A DNA stretch of 64,000 bases from Hyphomicrobiales bacterium (GTDB lineage Bacteria; Pseudomonadota; Alphaproteobacteria; Rhizobiales; Rhizobiaceae): assembly GCA_900469475.1 (NCBI GenBank), contig UBXG01000009.1, positions 460,678-524,677 of the forward strand, read 5' to 3'. A model generated the notes under the pieces. That model had not been told where the DNA came from and did no database searches. It was given only the letters and a program-made list of their open reading frames with translations. Positions 25,550-34,037 of the stretch are shown one piece after another. Numbering within the stretch: the stretch's first letter is position 1; each line of letters opens with the position of its first letter. The translations under genes were made by a program, and so were the position numbers.

Positions 25550-26515
25550 CTATAGAGCAGCCTCGCATCGGGACCATGAAGATGGAGCGATCCGGAAGCC
25601 GTTCTTTCCCGACGATTTCACTTCATACAAACCACGATCCGCTTTGGCGAATATGTCCTTGGAAGAATGACCGGGCACGATTATCGCCGCGCCGACGGAG
25701 GTCGCGATGCGAATGGTCTTCGTCGGCGTGGAGACGGTCCAGTTCAACTCTCTGACAACGCGATCGGCGATTTTTGCGAGATCCTCGGTCGAAAGGCATT
25801 CGTGAATGACGGCGAACTCGTCGCCGCCAATGCGCGCCACCATATTGGCCTTGGGGACCGCGCGTGCAAGCCTGCGCCCTGCCACTTTGAGACAATCATC
25901 CCCAGCCTGATGTCCGAGAGTATCGTTCACGGATTTGAAGCCGTCGAGATCCACGAGAAGGAGCGCTCTGCCGGTTCGGCCCTCGGCTGCGCATATTTCA
26001 TTGAAAAACGCTTCGAATCTGGTGCGGGACGTCAACCCGGTGAGCATGTCGTACTCGGCCAATTGACGAAGCTGCTCGACCATCGTCTTCTCGGCGGTAA
26101 CATCCTGCTTCATCCCGAAAATTCTGGTCGCAGCTCCGTTCGCGAATTCGACACAGGCGGTTATTCTGATCCATCGCCGATTGCCTCTTGCGGTAATGAT
26201 CTCAGCATCCAGGCTGAAGCCCTCGCCCGTGCGAATTGCCTTCTCGCGCACCTCATCGAGACGCTTTCGAACCTCGGGAGTATAGAGTTTAAGGATCTCA
26301 TCCCTCGTCAGCGGCGTTTGCGGCGCAAGATCAAAGAGCTCGTAGACCATATCCGTCCAGCTGAGCGTCTGGTCGGGAAGACTGCATTCCCATACCCCGA
26401 TACGAGCGGCCTTGAACGATCGATCAAACAATTCACGCAAATGCATGAACTCGCGCGAGGCGATTGCCTGAGGATCGAGTATTCCATTTCCATCGCAGGA
26501 CACTGGGGGCCTCAC
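25550..26515 (-). CDS. PAS-GGDEF protein, probable diguanylate cyclase
   Basis: A 321-residue cytoplasmic protein. A PAS domain with PAC segment (about residues 30-145: FKAARIGVWECSLPDQTLSWTDMVYELFD through GMKQDVTAEKT) is followed by a GGDEF domain (about 150-310: YDMLTGLTSRTRFEAFF, LLLVDLDGFKSVNDTLGHQAGDDCL, VARIGGDEFAVI). The intact GGDEF and the LDGFK metal-site residues predict c-di-GMP synthesis. No RxxD inhibitory site is evident. The GTG at 26515 overlaps the stop of a preceding 50-codon frame (GTGA); an internal ATG at 26446 is the alternative start. Confidence 0.85.
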   Translation of the reverse strand: MRPPVSCDGNGILDPQAIASREFMHLRELFDRSFKAARIGVWECSLPDQTLSWTDMVYELFDLAPQTPLTRDEILKLYTPEVRKRLDEVREKAIRTGEGFSLDAEIITARGNRRWIRITACVEFANGAATRIFGMKQDVTAEKTMVEQLRQLAEYDMLTGLTSRTRFEAFFNEICAAEGRTGRALLLVDLDGFKSVNDTLGHQAGDDCLKVAGRRLARAVPKANMVARIGGDEFAVIHECLSTEDLAKIADRVVRELNWTVSTPTKTIRIATSVGAAIIVPGHSSKDIFAKADRGLYEVKSSGKNGFRIAPSSWSRCEAAL

Positions 26516-26664
26516 CAGCTGATCAAAAGGACCTCACCAGCTTTATCGCCGGTAATCTTTCCCAGTGGAACGATTACATGGATTGTTTGCATATTGGTTT
26601 CCAAATGCAAGAGCGCCGCGATGATCATCGACATCAATAACCCTATTTTGAGGGCGGCCTCCAT
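26512..26664 (-). CDS. Possible 50-residue membrane peptide preceding the GGDEF gene
   Basis: From the ATG at 26664 the frame gives EAALKIGLLMSMIIAALLHLETN, one hydrophobic segment, then a short polar tail ending LLISW. Its stop overlaps the GTG start of the diguanylate cyclase gene, which suggests translational coupling. There is no convincing ribosome site at 26664 and no recognised family, so this may be only an open leader frame. Confidence 0.3.
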   Translation of the reverse strand: MEAALKIGLLMSMIIAALLHLETNMQTIHVIVPLGKITGDKAGEVLLISW

Positions 26665-26751
26665 GAAACAGAGGATTTCAGGCGTTTGTGAAAATGAGTC
26701 CCAGGGGCAAGAAGGATGTCTGCCCCAAACCGGATACTGAACCACTCCAGC

Positions 26752-27282
26752 TCACATCTGGCCGACACCGCTCAGGCCGATCAATGCGCCAACGCCGAGA
26801 ACGATAAGCGGATGGAGGCGCGTCGTCGAAAGGACAAGTGCGCCCACTGCGGTAATCGCCGCGAGAATCCACCCCTGGGTTGACGCCTCGGTGATGACAG
26901 CCGCACTGGCGGTGACAAGCCCGGCGGTCATCGGCACCAATCCCGCCTGCACGATCCGTCGCCATGGCCTGTCCTTGAAGCGATTCCAGAGATGGAGCAC
27001 CAGATAGGCCAGGACCGAAGAAGGCCCGAACTTTGCAGCTGATGTGACCAGCATGCCCGCCCATCCGGCAACGTGCCAGCTGACCAGAGGCACGACCATC
27101 AAGTTCGGACCGGGAGCCGCCTGCGCCAATGCGAACAACGCACCGAATTGCTGCGCCGTCATCCAATGCTGCACGTCGACGACCTGCCGATGCATCTCCG
27201 GAAGAATGGAATTGCCACCGCCGAAGGCCAGCAGCGAAAGCTGAGTGAAAATGATTGCAAGAGAAATGAGGGTCGTGGTCAT
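26752..27282 (-). CDS. Chromate transporter, C-terminal half subunit
   Basis: A 176-residue membrane protein with one CHR domain. It contains TQLSLLAFGGGNSILPEMHRQVVD, ALAQAAPGPNLMVVPLV and several hydrophobic segments. It is the second of two short CHR proteins that together correspond to the two halves of a full-length ChrA. The ATG at 27282 overlaps the upstream stop (ATGA); the open frame to 27378 is an out-of-frame read of the partner gene. Expected function is chromate efflux, but many CHR proteins transport other anions. Confidence 0.82.
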   Translation of the reverse strand: MTTTLISLAIIFTQLSLLAFGGGNSILPEMHRQVVDVQHWMTAQQFGALFALAQAAPGPNLMVVPLVSWHVAGWAGMLVTSAAKFGPSSVLAYLVLHLWNRFKDRPWRRIVQAGLVPMTAGLVTASAAVITEASTQGWILAAITAVGALVLSTTRLHPLIVLGVGALIGLSGVGQM

Positions 27283-27845
27283 GCTTCGAGCTTCCAGGTG
27301 GCGAGGATGCTGAGCGGCGCCAGAACCAGCATGGTCGGCAGCAAGGGCAGCCCGGCAATGGCGATGGCAGCAAAGCAAATGGCGGCAATGACCAGGGTGA
27401 CTGGCCTGCGGCGCAGCGGCAGGACGATCTTGACGGCCATCGAGATGAGCAGACCGGCCGCGGCTGCAGCAAGGCCTGCAAACATGTGCTGGATGCGCGG
27501 ATCGCTATTGAACTGATCGTAAACGACACCGAGGCCGATCACGATTGCCGTCGGCGCGACAATCAGGCCAAGAAGAGCCGAAAAAGCACCCACCACGCCC
27601 TGAAACTTCGAGCCGATCGCAACCGCCATATTGATGATATTGCCGCCGGGCAGGAACTGACACAGCCCGAGCAGTTCTGTGAACTCCTCCCCCGTCAACC
27701 ATTTGCGATCCTCAACCACCATGCGGCGTGCGAGCGGCAGAACCCCGCCAAACCCGATGAGGCCGAGTTTGAAAAAGCCGAAAAAGAGCTCCGCGACCGT
27801 TGGTCCTTCGCGTTGAGCAGCATTGGAATGAGAAATGGCATCCAT
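27279..27845 (-). CDS. Chromate transporter, N-terminal half subunit
   Basis: A 188-residue membrane protein with one CHR domain: LFFGFFKLGLIGFGGVLPLARRMVVEDRKWLTGEEFTELLGLCQFLPGGNIINMAVAIG. The FGG and LPGGN motifs are those of the N-terminal half of ChrA. It is coupled to the following gene by a 4-base overlap. The divergent LysR-type regulator at 27950 probably controls the pair through the inverted repeat at 27912-27935. Confidence 0.83.
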   Translation of the reverse strand: MDAISHSNAAQREGPTVAELFFGFFKLGLIGFGGVLPLARRMVVEDRKWLTGEEFTELLGLCQFLPGGNIINMAVAIGSKFQGVVGAFSALLGLIVAPTAIVIGLGVVYDQFNSDPRIQHMFAGLAAAAAGLLISMAVKIVLPLRRRPVTLVIAAICFAAIAIAGLPLLPTMLVLAPLSILATWKLEA

Positions 27846-27911
27846 ATCGTGGCCTGTATGTTTATGTCGGACAGACCGTCAAAATAGGCTTTTACCGATC
27901 ATGCGTCCAAT

Positions 27912-27935
27912 ATATGGATAGAACATCATCCATAT
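27912..27935. promoter_or_regulatory. Inverted repeat between the chromate transporter and LysR genes
   Basis: Perfect 8-bp arms ATATGGAT and ATCCATAT separated by 8 bp. The right arm ends 14 bp before the LysR start codon and the whole element lies in the 104-bp divergent gap. The symmetry suits a LysR-type regulator site acting on both genes. Confidence 0.6.
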
Positions 27936-27949
27936 GTTTGAGATATGCC

Positions 27950-28867
27950 ATGATCGAACTTCGACATCTCCGTTATGCCATGACCGTTGCCGATGAGGGC
28001 CATATGACCCGCGCTGCCGAAAGGCTCGGTATCCAGCAACCACCGCTCAGTCAGCAGATAGCTAAGCTGGAGGCCATCGTCGGTGCGTCGCTCTTCAAAC
28101 GGCTGCCCAGAGGCGTCGAGCTGACGGATGCGGGGCGGACATTTGTGGAGAGGGCAAGGACCATTCTCCACGATGTCGATCTTGCGATAGAGGCGACGAG
28201 GCGCAATGCCCGCGGAGAGGAGGGAAGCCTTGCGATCGGCTTTACCAGTTCGGCCGCCTTTCATCCGCTGGTCAGCGCAGCCGTCCGCTCGCTCGGCGAG
28301 ACATCGCCGGATGTCGCACTCAAGCTTGAGGAAGCCAGTACGCCCGATCTGATCGCCATGCTGCATTCCGGCCTTCTCGACGTCGCGCTCGTGCGCTCTC
28401 CCGTTGCACAGTCGAGCGGCCTTGTGATTTCCCGAATTCTCGATGAAGAAATGCTGGTCGCTCTTCCCGATCGCCATCCTCTTGTGATGGCGAAAGGAGA
28501 GAAGTCTCGCCACGTTCGATTGTCGCAACTCGCAGACGAAGCCTTCATACTTTACCGCCGTCCCTCCGGGCCGGGGCTATACGACAGTATCATAGCGGCT
28601 TGCCTTGCCGCGGGTTTCAGCCCGAAAATACGGCATGAAGCTCCCCGGTTGCTGTCGACGCTCAGTCTGGTCGCCGCGGGACTCGGAATCTCCATCATTC
28701 CAGGATCGATCGCTCGGCTGGAAACGAACGGCATCGCCTATCTAAGGCTCGACCCGGGTGCCAATCTCGTGGCGCCGCTTTATTTCGCGCGAAAAGATGA
28801 GCAGCCAAGCGGCGCGCTGCAACTATTTGCCCACATCGTTCAGCACGAGAAAGCCTTACTGAAATAA
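27950..28867 (+). CDS. LysR-family transcriptional regulator
   Basis: A 305-residue LysR protein. The N-terminal helix-turn-helix reads ELRHLRYAMTVADEGHMTRAAERLGIQQPPLSQQIAKLEAIVG, and the effector domain follows (SLAIGFTSSAAFHPLVSAAV, LVALPDRHPL, LGISIIPGSIARL). The frame opens at 27800, inside the divergent gene, so the ATG at 27950 is the sensible start. Divergent from the split chromate transporter, which is its likely target. Confidence 0.9.
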   Translation: MIELRHLRYAMTVADEGHMTRAAERLGIQQPPLSQQIAKLEAIVGASLFKRLPRGVELTDAGRTFVERARTILHDVDLAIEATRRNARGEEGSLAIGFTSSAAFHPLVSAAVRSLGETSPDVALKLEEASTPDLIAMLHSGLLDVALVRSPVAQSSGLVISRILDEEMLVALPDRHPLVMAKGEKSRHVRLSQLADEAFILYRRPSGPGLYDSIIAACLAAGFSPKIRHEAPRLLSTLSLVAAGLGISIIPGSIARLETNGIAYLRLDPGANLVAPLYFARKDEQPSGALQLFAHIVQHEKALLK

Positions 28868-28946
28868 GCCGGCTATCTTTCTAGCCGCAAAGAACAAGCG
28901 ACCTGAGACTGATCCTTATGCAGCTCCATTCGATCACCGCCGCAGC

Positions 28947-29687
28947 CTAGAAGCTCAAAGTCGCATCCGTCCAAAGCCGAAATCCTCCGAGAAACGCATT
29001 TTCGTTCCCGCCGATACGGCAGGCGGATGGCAGTTCCTTGAGCTTCTCGGCATTGCCGCCGCCGATAACGATTTCATGCGGCAGCAGTGCCGCCCTCAAT
29101 CTCTCAACGATCTCCTCAACCGACTGGCGCCACTTCTTCTTGCCGTATTTTTCAAGGCCACGCTCGCCGATGAAGTCTTCGAAGGTGCCCCGCTTCTTGT
29201 AGGGCAGATGGGCGAGCTCCATGGGCAGGCAAACGTGATTGGCAATCATTGCCGAACCCAATCCGGTGCCGAGGCCGAGAAACAGCATATTGCCATCTTT
29301 GTAGTTGCCGATTGCCTGCATCACGGCGTCGTTGACAAGCTTCACTGGCTTGCCGAAAGCGGCGGAAAAGTCGAAATCCTGCCAGCCGCTTCCCAGATTG
29401 TGCGGTTCCATAGCTGGCCTGTTGTTCGAAACGGGCCCGGGATATCCCATACCGATAACGTCGTATCGCCAATCACTCGTCAGATCCTTGACGGTCTGGA
29501 CCATCTCTTTTGCCGACATTGTAGGCCCGGAGACGGCCGCCCGGCGCTCACCGCCGGAGCTGAGACGCATTTTTACATGCGAACCGCCGAGATCGATTGC
29601 CAAGACGACAAGCTCTTCTGTCGCAGCCGGCGCCACGGCTTTCTTCAGTTTTACGTTTGTTTTGCGGCTCTCTGTTACCTGGCTCAT
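28947..29687 (-). CDS. ppgK: ROK-family kinase, probable polyphosphate glucokinase
   Basis: A 246-residue ROK kinase. The phosphate-binding motif is LAIDLGGSHVKMRL, the sugar-site region is GYPGPV...NLGSGWQDFDF and the glycine motif is LGLGTGLGSAMIANH. The segment MELAHLPYKKRGTFEDFIGERGLEKYGKKKW resembles polyphosphate glucokinases more than ATP-dependent ones. It would phosphorylate glucose with polyphosphate. It lies 28 bases downstream of the glucoamylase gene on the same strand, so it probably traps the glucose that enzyme releases. Start uncertain: ATG 29687 or GTG 29699. Confidence 0.72.
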   Translation of the reverse strand: MSQVTESRKTNVKLKKAVAPAATEELVVLAIDLGGSHVKMRLSSGGERRAAVSGPTMSAKEMVQTVKDLTSDWRYDVIGMGYPGPVSNNRPAMEPHNLGSGWQDFDFSAAFGKPVKLVNDAVMQAIGNYKDGNMLFLGLGTGLGSAMIANHVCLPMELAHLPYKKRGTFEDFIGERGLEKYGKKKWRQSVEEIVERLRAALLPHEIVIGGGNAEKLKELPSACRIGGNENAFLGGFRLWTDATLSF

Positions 29688-29727
29688 ATTCGTCCACACT
29701 TTCTATCCACGACGGGCACAAATCGCA

Positions 29728-32148
29728 CTATGGCGCCTCAACGACGGAGACGGAGAAATCCTCTCCCTCCCAGCGGTCGGTGTCAGGCCAGTAAAAGGTA
29801 AAGGCAATCGAACCGCCTTTGGGGAGGCGCTCGCATGACAGCTCCGCGACATGTATCCCGAAGCCGTTCTGGCTCGTTTCGGTATCGCTGGCGCTGGCCC
29901 AACCGTCGACACTCCAGCGAATGATGGCCCGCGCCATGACCTCGATCCGCAGGCGCTTGCCGACGGAAAGCTGCGACAGCTTGTTGTTGAAACGCCACGG
30001 CACGAAGGGTGCCGTCACCTTGTTTTTTAGATAGCGCTCGACACCTTGCGGCGGCATGTCGAAAACCGCTCCGTCTCTCAGCGAACGCAGGAGCTTGATA
30101 TGCTCGGCATGAGCCCAGACGAGTGGCATGGCGCTGCCGGAAGGTTTCCCGAGGGCAAGGCCCAGCTCCGGAATATCGGGCTGGTCCCACACCTGTTCCG
30201 GCAGCAATCCGCCCTGCCCGGCAGACTGCTCGAGTGTCTTGAGCAAACCAAGAGCCGCTTCCGGCCGGCCGGCCGCGAGCTCATAATGGGCGCGCTCGCC
30301 CGCAAGTAAGGGCCATGGACGCCCGATGCCCGTGCCGTCGAACGGGCCGCCGTCTTCATGCTCGCCATAGCCGTCACCGGTATAACGATACCATAGGGAC
30401 CCTTGCGGCAGGTCGCATTTGAGCTGTGCGTCGATCACCTTCACGGTGTCGAGGATGCGAGGATCGTCGGCAGCTCGCAATCCGAACCGTACCAGCGCCA
30501 AGGCATCGGGACTGACGACTCGCGCGGTCGGCAGGAACGATTCAGCGGGCGGCCTGTTCTTGATCGGCACGAAACCATCGGCGGGCGAGCTTCCGTCGGC
30601 GATCTCAGGCGGCGCAATACGGACATAATAGCCCTTGACCCCGAGAGCGGCGCTCTCCGCATCGCTGCTGACATAGGTCCAGCGCTCGATCTGGTCGTTC
30701 CAGGCATCCGCGGTCTGCCGCAGATAGTCCGCATTGTGCATCTGACCGGCAATTTCCAGAATATCGGCCGCCGCCAGCAGCGCAGCGATTTCAACCGCCA
30801 GCGTGAAGGGAGAAAAGCCGCCATCCTCCTCCCAGCGGTCCTCACCCGTGACGGGCCCGTTGACGACGACGTAGCGTGCTGCGCTTTCGACCATCGGCAC
30901 GTAGGACAATAGCAGATCGCCCGTAAGGACTCCCTCGCGGCGCAGCGCATCGGCAAGCAGGATCGGGAAAGCGCATTCGTCCATTTGGATCCCGCTCCAA
31001 TAAGGCTCGCCATCCAGCCAGCAATTCTGCGGCCAATGCCCATCCTCTTCCTGGATAACGCGCAGATAGGCCAGAATGCGCAGCGCATCCTGCGAAGCGC
31101 CCGCAGCTAAGAAGCCGCCTGCTGTCTCGACCAGATCGCGCGGCCAGACCAGATGATAGCCACCGAGGTCTTCGTCGCCCTTGGCAAAACCCCACGGAAT
31201 GGAGAGAGAAGCAACGGCCGGCCCTTCGAAAGAAAGAGGCCGGTGCGTTGCCAGAACGGCTGTCGAGATCCGATAACGATTGACTTCGGGCGGCGGTGCT
31301 CTCGGTTCGTCGAGGGCCAGCAATCCGTCTTGCCAGACCCGCCAGTCGGCAACATAGCTGCGCTCGGCATTCTCATAACCGGCTTGCAAGCTGGCAAGGG
31401 CATTGTAGCCGGCCTCTTTGGAATGGCTTCCAAAGCCGAGCGATACGGTGACGGTGTCGCTGCCGCCGATCAGATCGATCTCACCGGTCAGGGCGACGTT
31501 GCCGTCGACGGCACGCGCGACGGCCGGGTCCAACCGGGCCTCTTTCTGCAATTGCTGCCATCCGTCGGAAATACCGACATAGCCGGCAGATGCCGTCCGC
31601 CAGCCGCCGCTTACGGCAAGAGCCATCGAGACGCCGCCTGTGCCCGTCGCGAAAAGCATCGGCGTGCCCTTATAGTCTTCCACCCACCCCGTATTGCCGT
31701 AACCGGCATTGACCAGATGCGGAGCGGCAAGCAGATAGAGACGATAATCGTGGATCGTTCCCTCAAGCGGCTCGAACGATATCTGCTGGAGCAAGCTGCT
31801 GCGCATCGGGTCGACGATGATGCGCTTGATGATCCTGTAACGACCATCGATTGCAGTATTGATCAACCGATAGGCCGGAACGCCATCCTCGACCGTGGTG
31901 ACGACGCTCTCCGTATCGCGCTTTTCCTCCGAAAAATAACCATCGGGACCTGTGACGATCAATCCGATGTCGCGGGTACAGGCGCTATCGACGCGGGGAT
32001 AATAGATTTCGTTCAAGATGCCGTGACTGAGAGTGAACCAGATGCGGCAGGCCGGCGAAAGCGCCGTGCCAACTCCGCTCTTTGCACTGGACGTCCAACG
32101 AGGTTCGATACCGTTCACGTTGGGGCCGGAAGCATCATAAGGCGCCAT
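29728..32148 (-). CDS. Glucoamylase (glucan 1,4-alpha-glucosidase), GH15
   Basis: An 806-residue GH15 enzyme releasing glucose from alpha-glucans. The N-terminal bacterial beta-sandwich domain (about residues 1-270: RIWFTLSHGILNEIYYPRVDSACTRDIGL) precedes the (alpha/alpha)6 barrel. The barrel has GGYHLVWPRDLVETAGGFLAAG, the general acid region DGEPYWSGIQMDECAFP near residue 390 and the base region GIGRPWPLLAGERAHYEL near residue 620. No signal peptide is evident, so it is probably intracellular. Forms a two-gene unit with the ROK kinase downstream. Confidence 0.9.
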   Translation of the reverse strand: MAPYDASGPNVNGIEPRWTSSAKSGVGTALSPACRIWFTLSHGILNEIYYPRVDSACTRDIGLIVTGPDGYFSEEKRDTESVVTTVEDGVPAYRLINTAIDGRYRIIKRIIVDPMRSSLLQQISFEPLEGTIHDYRLYLLAAPHLVNAGYGNTGWVEDYKGTPMLFATGTGGVSMALAVSGGWRTASAGYVGISDGWQQLQKEARLDPAVARAVDGNVALTGEIDLIGGSDTVTVSLGFGSHSKEAGYNALASLQAGYENAERSYVADWRVWQDGLLALDEPRAPPPEVNRYRISTAVLATHRPLSFEGPAVASLSIPWGFAKGDEDLGGYHLVWPRDLVETAGGFLAAGASQDALRILAYLRVIQEEDGHWPQNCWLDGEPYWSGIQMDECAFPILLADALRREGVLTGDLLLSYVPMVESAARYVVVNGPVTGEDRWEEDGGFSPFTLAVEIAALLAAADILEIAGQMHNADYLRQTADAWNDQIERWTYVSSDAESAALGVKGYYVRIAPPEIADGSSPADGFVPIKNRPPAESFLPTARVVSPDALALVRFGLRAADDPRILDTVKVIDAQLKCDLPQGSLWYRYTGDGYGEHEDGGPFDGTGIGRPWPLLAGERAHYELAAGRPEAALGLLKTLEQSAGQGGLLPEQVWDQPDIPELGLALGKPSGSAMPLVWAHAEHIKLLRSLRDGAVFDMPPQGVERYLKNKVTAPFVPWRFNNKLSQLSVGKRLRIEVMARAIIRWSVDGWASASDTETSQNGFGIHVAELSCERLPKGGSIAFTFYWPDTDRWEGEDFSVSVVEAP

Positions 32149-32248
32149 GCACTATCTCCTCTATCGCTGCAATCTGCTCCGACCAAACTATTTCGGCAAG
32201 ACAGAACCTTTGCGCATTCAAGCCGATACGCGCTTGTTTTCACCACCA

Positions 32249-32276
32249 TTGACAGCCCCCGCCCGTTCTGTATTCT
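32249..32276 (+). promoter_or_regulatory. Probable promoter of the peptide/opine-type ABC operon
   Basis: TTGACA (32249-32254), a 16-bp spacer and TATTCT (32271-32276), 52 bases before the binding-protein start. Downstream, AACATAATTG is repeated directly at 32294-32303 and 32307-32316 in an AT-rich stretch, a possible site for the IclR-family regulator encoded at 37664. Confidence 0.6.
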
Positions 32277-32327
32277 GTTATAAAATCTTATATAACATAA
32301 TTGTGGAACATAATTGGGAGAATTTCG

Positions 32328-33854
32328 ATGAAGTTAGGACTCGGATTCCTGATTGCGGCTGCCTTGGTTGCAGCGCCCTCACTGTTGATGGCTCAGGAAA
32401 AAGGTGGCGTCATCAATGTCGCGACGATCGGCGAGCCGCCGACGCTCGATCCAATGACTTCCACCGCAGATCTCGTCGGTATCGTCACCCAACATATCTT
32501 CGAAACGCTCTACACCTTCGACAAGGGGTGGAACGTCACGCCGCTGCTTGCCGAGAGCCTGCCTGAGATCAGTGCCGACGGCAAAACCTACACGATCAAA
32601 CTCAGGACCGGCATCAAGTTCCACGACAGCAGCGTCATGACTTCCAATGATGTGGTCGCCTCACTCAACCGCTGGATCAAGCTGGCGTCGCGCGGCAAGC
32701 AGGCAGGCGGCTTCGTCGAATCGATCACCGCCCAGGATCCGGCAACCGTCGTCATCAAGCTGAAGCAGCCCTACGCGCCCCTTACCTCGCTGCTTGCCTT
32801 CAACAACTCCGCCGCCATCATCATTCCAGCCGGCAAGCAGGCGGATACGATGACCGATTTCATCGGCACCGGCCCCTATATGCTGAAGGAGCGCAAGCCC
32901 GACCAGTATATCCAGCTGGTGCGCTTCGACGGCTACAAACCGCGCGATGGCGAGAGCAATGGTTACGGCGGCGCCCGGCATCAATATCTCGACGAAATCC
33001 GCTTCGTCCCAGTGCCCGACGCCAATACTCGTGTGGAGGCGGCCATTTCCGGCCAGTATGACTACATCGACAGTCTTCCAGTCGAATCCTTCGACAAGCT
33101 GAAATCCGCTTCGGCGACCCAGCCGCTGCTCCTGAAGCCGTTCGGCTATCCGGTCTTCGTCTTCAATACCGCCGACGGCATCACGAAGAATGTTGCGATC
33201 CGCAAGGCGATCCGTCAGGCGCTCAGCATGGAAGATATGCTGGCGGCAGCCTTCGGCAGCACAAATTTCTATACGGTTGACGGCAACATGTACCCCGCCC
33301 CCTTTACCTGGGGCACGGATGCCGGCGTCAAGGGCAACTACAACCTCGCCGATCCGGAAGGTGCCGCAACTACCGCCAAGGCGGCAGGCTATAAGGGCGA
33401 ACCGATCCGCATCCTGACCAGCCGACAGTACGAGTTCCATTACAAGATGGCGCAGGTCGCGGCCGAATATCTGAAACAGGCAGGCTTCACGGTAGACCTT
33501 CAGGTGGTCGACTGGGCTACGCTGACCCAGCGCCGTGCGGACAAGGCGCTATGGGATATCTACATCAGCCACAGCCCCTTCCTGCCGGAACCGGCGCTCA
33601 TCGGCACGCTTTCGCCAAGCTCGCCCGGCTGGTGGACGACGCCGACAAGCAAAGCCGCGATCGACGCGTTCAACACGGAGGTCGATCCGAAGAAGCGCGT
33701 CGGCCTCTGGGCGAACGTTCAAAAGACCATCTATGACGAAGCTCCCATGATGAAGATCGGCGATTTCAACGCCGTTGCGGCGATCTCCACCAAGCTTCAG
33801 GGCGTCGCCCCCGCACCGTGGCCCTACTTCTGGAACGCATCGATCAAGAAATAA
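32328..33854 (+). CDS. Peptide/opine-type ABC transporter substrate-binding protein (SBP family 5)
   Basis: A 508-residue periplasmic protein of the DppA/OppA family. A signal peptide (KLGLGFLIAAALVAAPSLLMAQ) precedes GGVINVATIGEPPTLDPMTSTADLVGIVTQHIFETLYTFDKGW, the family hallmark. Then come FHDSSVMTSNDVVASLNRW and AIRKAIRQALSMEDML. GGGAGAA before 32328 marks the start. First gene of a transport and catabolic cluster that reaches 41651. The cluster enzymes suggest an N-acylated or amino-acid-like compound rather than ordinary peptides. Confidence 0.88.
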   Translation: MKLGLGFLIAAALVAAPSLLMAQEKGGVINVATIGEPPTLDPMTSTADLVGIVTQHIFETLYTFDKGWNVTPLLAESLPEISADGKTYTIKLRTGIKFHDSSVMTSNDVVASLNRWIKLASRGKQAGGFVESITAQDPATVVIKLKQPYAPLTSLLAFNNSAAIIIPAGKQADTMTDFIGTGPYMLKERKPDQYIQLVRFDGYKPRDGESNGYGGARHQYLDEIRFVPVPDANTRVEAAISGQYDYIDSLPVESFDKLKSASATQPLLLKPFGYPVFVFNTADGITKNVAIRKAIRQALSMEDMLAAAFGSTNFYTVDGNMYPAPFTWGTDAGVKGNYNLADPEGAATTAKAAGYKGEPIRILTSRQYEFHYKMAQVAAEYLKQAGFTVDLQVVDWATLTQRRADKALWDIYISHSPFLPEPALIGTLSPSSPGWWTTPTSKAAIDAFNTEVDPKKRVGLWANVQKTIYDEAPMMKIGDFNAVAAISTKLQGVAPAPWPYFWNASIKK

Positions 33855-33869
33855 GCCTCCCAAGGCGCT

Positions 33870-33895
33870 CGGGCGCCGGTCACGGCCGGCGCCCG
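33870..33895 (+). other. GC-rich hairpin after the binding-protein gene
   Basis: Perfect 10-bp arms CGGGCGCCGG and CCGGCGCCCG with a 6-base loop, 16 bases after the stop of the binding-protein gene. No T-run. It is analogous to the hairpins after the two other substrate-binding-protein genes in this window. Confidence 0.6.
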
Positions 33896-33921
33896 TTCCG
33901 AATCCCGTCCGTTTGCGGACC

Positions 33922-33970
33922 TAGAGCAATTCCAGGAAAAGCCCGCAGCGGTTTTCCGTTCGGAATTGCG
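33922..33970. repeat. RIME-like intergenic palindromic element, copy 1
   Basis: An imperfect palindrome bounded by AGAGCAATTCC and CGGAATTGCG with a GC-rich AAAGCCCGCAGCGGTTTTCCG interior. It resembles the rhizobial intergenic mosaic elements (RIME1) and is closely related, in inverse orientation, to 37602-37651. Confidence 0.65.
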
Positions 33971-33986
33971 AGAGAGCAGAGAAATA

Positions 33987-34023
33987 GAGTGGTTCCGCGA
34001 TTCGAAGAAAAGCGGAACCACTC
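33987..34023. repeat. 12-bp perfect inverted repeat next to the RIME-like element
   Basis: Arms GAGTGGTTCCGC (33987-33998) and GCGGAACCACTC (34012-34023) enclose a 13-base loop. It directly follows the RIME-like element and ends 14 bases before the permease start, so it may be part of the same mosaic or form an mRNA structure near the ribosome site. Confidence 0.6.
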
Positions 34024-34037
34024 TGGGAACCGACCCA

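Noticed and set aside
25667..26740. Plus-strand open frame opposite the PAS-GGDEF gene
   Set aside because: Antisense to an intact GGDEF protein; no independent coding evidence.
31153..32283. Long plus-strand open frame (about 376 codons) opposite the glucoamylase
   Set aside because: Antisense to a clear GH15 gene; composition and residues are those of a high-GC reverse-strand shadow, with no ribosome site or domain.
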